From JACQGD01 sp045628725 (GTDB lineage: Bacteria > Patescibacteriota > Saccharimonadia > Saccharimonadales > Saccharimonadaceae): 6,395 nucleotides of DNA. Where the stretch lies: contig JAZQPT010000027.1 of NCBI GenBank assembly GCA_045628725.1, positions 1 through 6,395 on the forward strand. Direction: 5' to 3'. Below, piece after piece: positions 5,734 to 6,395 of the stretch; positions within the stretch are counted from its first letter, which is position 1; the number at the start of each line of letters is the position of its first letter. The notes below the pieces were generated by a model. It was not told the DNA's origin and searched no databases. It saw nothing but the letters and a program-made list of their open reading frames with translations. A program made the translations under genes and the position numbers.

Positions 5734-5858
5734 AAACCCCTGTTGAGATGTAGGCATGACAACATAAAGAGCCTCCCGGTCAAGGAACCTGGTCAGCTTT
5801 TCGGCTGTCCAGCTGCCCGAGGAGAAACCAGTCAACGTCAGAACTAAACATCAGGGGT
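5733..5858 (-). ncRNA. Second structured RNA domain (domain B)
   Basis: On the - strand ACCCCUG (5858-5852) pairs with CAGGGGU (5742-5736), enclosing about 110 nt. Inside, CUCC-U-CGG (5824-5817) pairs with CCGGGAG (5779-5773) with one bulged U. Nested within that, CUGGACAGC (5812-5804) pairs with GCUGACCAG (5797-5789) with one A/A mismatch and the loop CGAAAA. The closing arm is followed by TTTT before the extended -10 promoter, so the domain may end there. It contains one copy of the 26-nt block shared with the neighbouring small RNA. No own promoter was found; it may be read through from the upstream RNA, or be a DNA-level structure. Confidence 0.4.
5771..5796. repeat. 26-nt shared block, copy 1 (in domain B)
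   Basis: This copy reads GCCTCC then CGGTCAAGGAACC, T, GGTCAG on the + strand. It matches copy 2 at 5951-5976 in 23 of 26 positions. The flanks do not align, so the block itself is what is conserved. It contains GGTCA twice in direct orientation. Confidence 0.75.
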
Positions 5859-5865
5859 AAATACG

Positions 5866-5889
5866 AAAAAACCGCCCTTTCGGACGGTT
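5866..5889 (-). terminator. Intrinsic terminator of the small RNA
   Basis: On the - strand AACCGUCC (5889-5882), the GNRA loop GAAA and GGGCGGUU (5877-5870) form an 8-bp stem with one U-G pair, followed by four more T. On the + strand the same position would be a C/A mismatch and the A-tract lies upstream, so the - strand is the functional direction. Confidence 0.8.
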
Positions 5890-5950
5890 CCATCGGTTTT
5901 GTACCTTTTGGTGACAATTGGTACTTTTGTCTGACTAAAGAGGTAAACTT

Positions 5951-5976
5951 GCCTTTCGGTCAAGGAACCCGGTCAG
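5951..5976. repeat. 26-nt shared block, copy 2 (in RNA A)
   Basis: Second copy of the block, exactly 180 bp from the first, differing at three positions (TT for CC near the left end, C for T in the middle). On the - strand both copies can form CCUU-GACCGR-RAGG, where the A-to-G change keeps a U-A or U-G pair. Confidence 0.75.
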
Positions 5977-6000
5977 GGTTTTTACCTGCTTAGTCTGGCT

Positions 6001-6012
6001 CCCACTAGTGGG
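6001..6012. repeat. 12-bp perfect palindrome
   Basis: CCCACTAGTGGG is fully self-complementary. It lies just after the predicted start of the small RNA on the - strand, so it could be an operator for that promoter or a dimerisation site of the RNA. Its length alone does not prove function. Confidence 0.5.
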
Positions 6013-6029
6013 CATGTTGCGAACGAAAT

Positions 6030-6058
6030 ATTATAAGATAATTGTGGATTTATCAAAA
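6030..6058 (-). promoter_or_regulatory. Promoter of the small RNA
   Basis: On the - strand a perfect TATAAT (6035-6030) is preceded by TTTTGA (6058-6053, 17-bp spacer) or TTGATA (6056-6051, 15-bp spacer). The predicted start lies near 6023, a few bases before the palindrome and stems of the RNA. The surrounding DNA is A/T-rich. Confidence 0.5.
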
Positions 6059-6128
6059 GAAATTGACCTTGCACAAAGATACCTTGGAAACGCCACCCTT
6101 GAACTCAGCTAGATAGCAGAACACTAAA

Positions 6129-6395
6129 TTACAGAGAGTTGGAGTCTGTATATAATTTTTGCAATTCAGTAATTGACATATCCATGATTGGTTCGTACAT
6201 AAATGAATTGAGGTGTATTGATTCAGGCGTAGTAATCATTGCTCTGGTTATAATCTGCATCGCAGAATCATCTTCGCCATATTGTTTCGCAAATTGCCCC
6301 ACCCATCGACCCGTCTGGCGATTTACGTAATCAAGGGCTAAACCATCTTTGTCAAACCTTCCTTTAATATATGCCTCAATTTTGTGACGAATAGA
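6129..6395 (-). CDS. C-terminal fragment of an unrecognised protein (5' end outside window)
   Basis: An open frame on the - strand enters from the right edge and stops at TAA (6131-6129), giving 88 residues without the start. It reads like real protein, with a basic helix (RHKIEAYIKGRF), then DYVNRQTGRWVGQFAKQYG, and MITTPESIHLNSFMYEPIMD before the end SITELQKLYTDSNSL. It is soluble, with no membrane segment or cysteine-rich motif. I cannot name the family from this fragment. It lies upstream of the small RNA promoter on the same strand. I found no clear terminator after it, so some transcription may continue into the RNA region. The overlapping + strand frame from 6139 is a shadow. Confidence 0.7.
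   Translation of the reverse strand, partial: SIRHKIEAYIKGRFDKDGLALDYVNRQTGRWVGQFAKQYGEDDSAMQIITRAMITTPESIHLNSFMYEPIMDMSITELQKLYTDSNSL

Larger units (their letters stand above)
5866..6023 (-). ncRNA. Candidate independent small structured RNA (RNA A)
   Basis: A transcript from the TATAAT promoter would start near 6023 and end at the 5866-5889 terminator, about 158 nt. Folding by eye gives, in order: the palindrome at 6001-6012; a 15-position stem (5995-5981 with 5947-5933, one 2-nt internal loop) closing a multibranch domain with hairpins AACCC/GGGUU (5980-5966) and CCUU/AAGG (5965-5952); a hairpin GUACC/GGUAC (5924-5901) with a short inner UUG/CAA stem; and the terminator. There is no convincing reading frame. 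It does not match tRNA, SRP RNA, RNase P RNA, tmRNA or riboswitch consensus patterns that I know. It shares a 26-nt block with domain B downstream. It could be a free regulatory RNA, an RNA antitoxin-like partner, or an early-terminated leader of the nuclease operon. Confidence 0.55.

Noticed and set aside
5650..5847. 65-residue + strand frame across the structured region
   Set aside because: It lies over the leader and domain B stems, its composition is not protein-like, and it shows no ribosome site or family motif.
5771..5976. The two 26-nt blocks as attL/attR of a mini-element
   Set aside because: They enclose only 180 bp with no gene and lie far from the recombinase. Their position inside RNA stems fits an RNA role better.
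5600..6000. Integron attC site, CRISPR array, or group I intron
   Set aside because: The stems lack the GTTRRRY/RYYYAAC core sites of attC, there are only two copies of the block with no regular spacers, and group I intron core motifs were not found.
6014..6112. A 32-residue + strand frame (MLRTKYYKIIVDLSKEIDLA...) with protein-like composition
   Set aside because: It has no ribosome site and overlaps the predicted small-RNA promoter and palindrome on the other strand. It could be a gene remnant, but nothing supports translation.

Overview
This 6.4 kb window is bacterial accessory DNA. It uses the standard code: TGA is a real stop at the ends of the SRPBCC and nuclease genes. Genes are compact, with 4-11 bp overlaps. 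The serine recombinase N-terminus (LYARKSSESDERQ) and its small zinc-ribbon companion remind me of integrative elements of Patescibacteria/CPR, for example Saccharibacteria. That lineage call is an inference from family feel only.

Layout. (1) 2-208: C-terminus of an unrecognised membrane protein. (2) 343-2096: a complete three-gene operon on the + strand with a promoter and possible operator, an ArsR-type repressor without cysteines, an SRPBCC/AHSA1-like protein, a metallo-beta-lactamase-fold hydrolase with an Asp in place of one metal-binding His, and a strong terminator. (3) 2218-3817: a five-cysteine zinc-ribbon-like small protein followed by a large serine recombinase, which suggests an integrative element. 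(4) 3814-5558, - strand: a translationally coupled pair, a PD-(D/E)XK-type nuclease and an unrecognised 213-residue partner, converging on the recombinase with a 4-bp overlap. This resembles defence or restriction cargo. (5) 5559-6128: 570 bp without a convincing protein gene, but full of RNA structure on the - strand. (6) 6129-6395, - strand: C-terminus of an unrecognised protein.

The most interesting part is region 5. Read on the - strand, it holds a probable independent small RNA (promoter near 6030-6058, terminator 5866-5889). Next comes a second folded domain (5733-5858) that shares a 26-nt block with the first, exactly 180 bp apart. Last is a riboswitch-like leader for the nuclease operon: an extended -10 promoter at 5723-5733, a 22-bp closing stem that starts at the predicted +1, an internal hairpin, an overlapping intrinsic terminator, and a hairpin that buries the nuclease start codon. 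Several helices are continuous only on the - strand because of G-U pairs, which supports this orientation.

Working model (inference): a recombinase-borne element carries a nuclease and partner whose expression is held down by transcription attenuation and start-codon occlusion, possibly tuned by the neighbouring small RNA or by a ligand, protein or phage signal.
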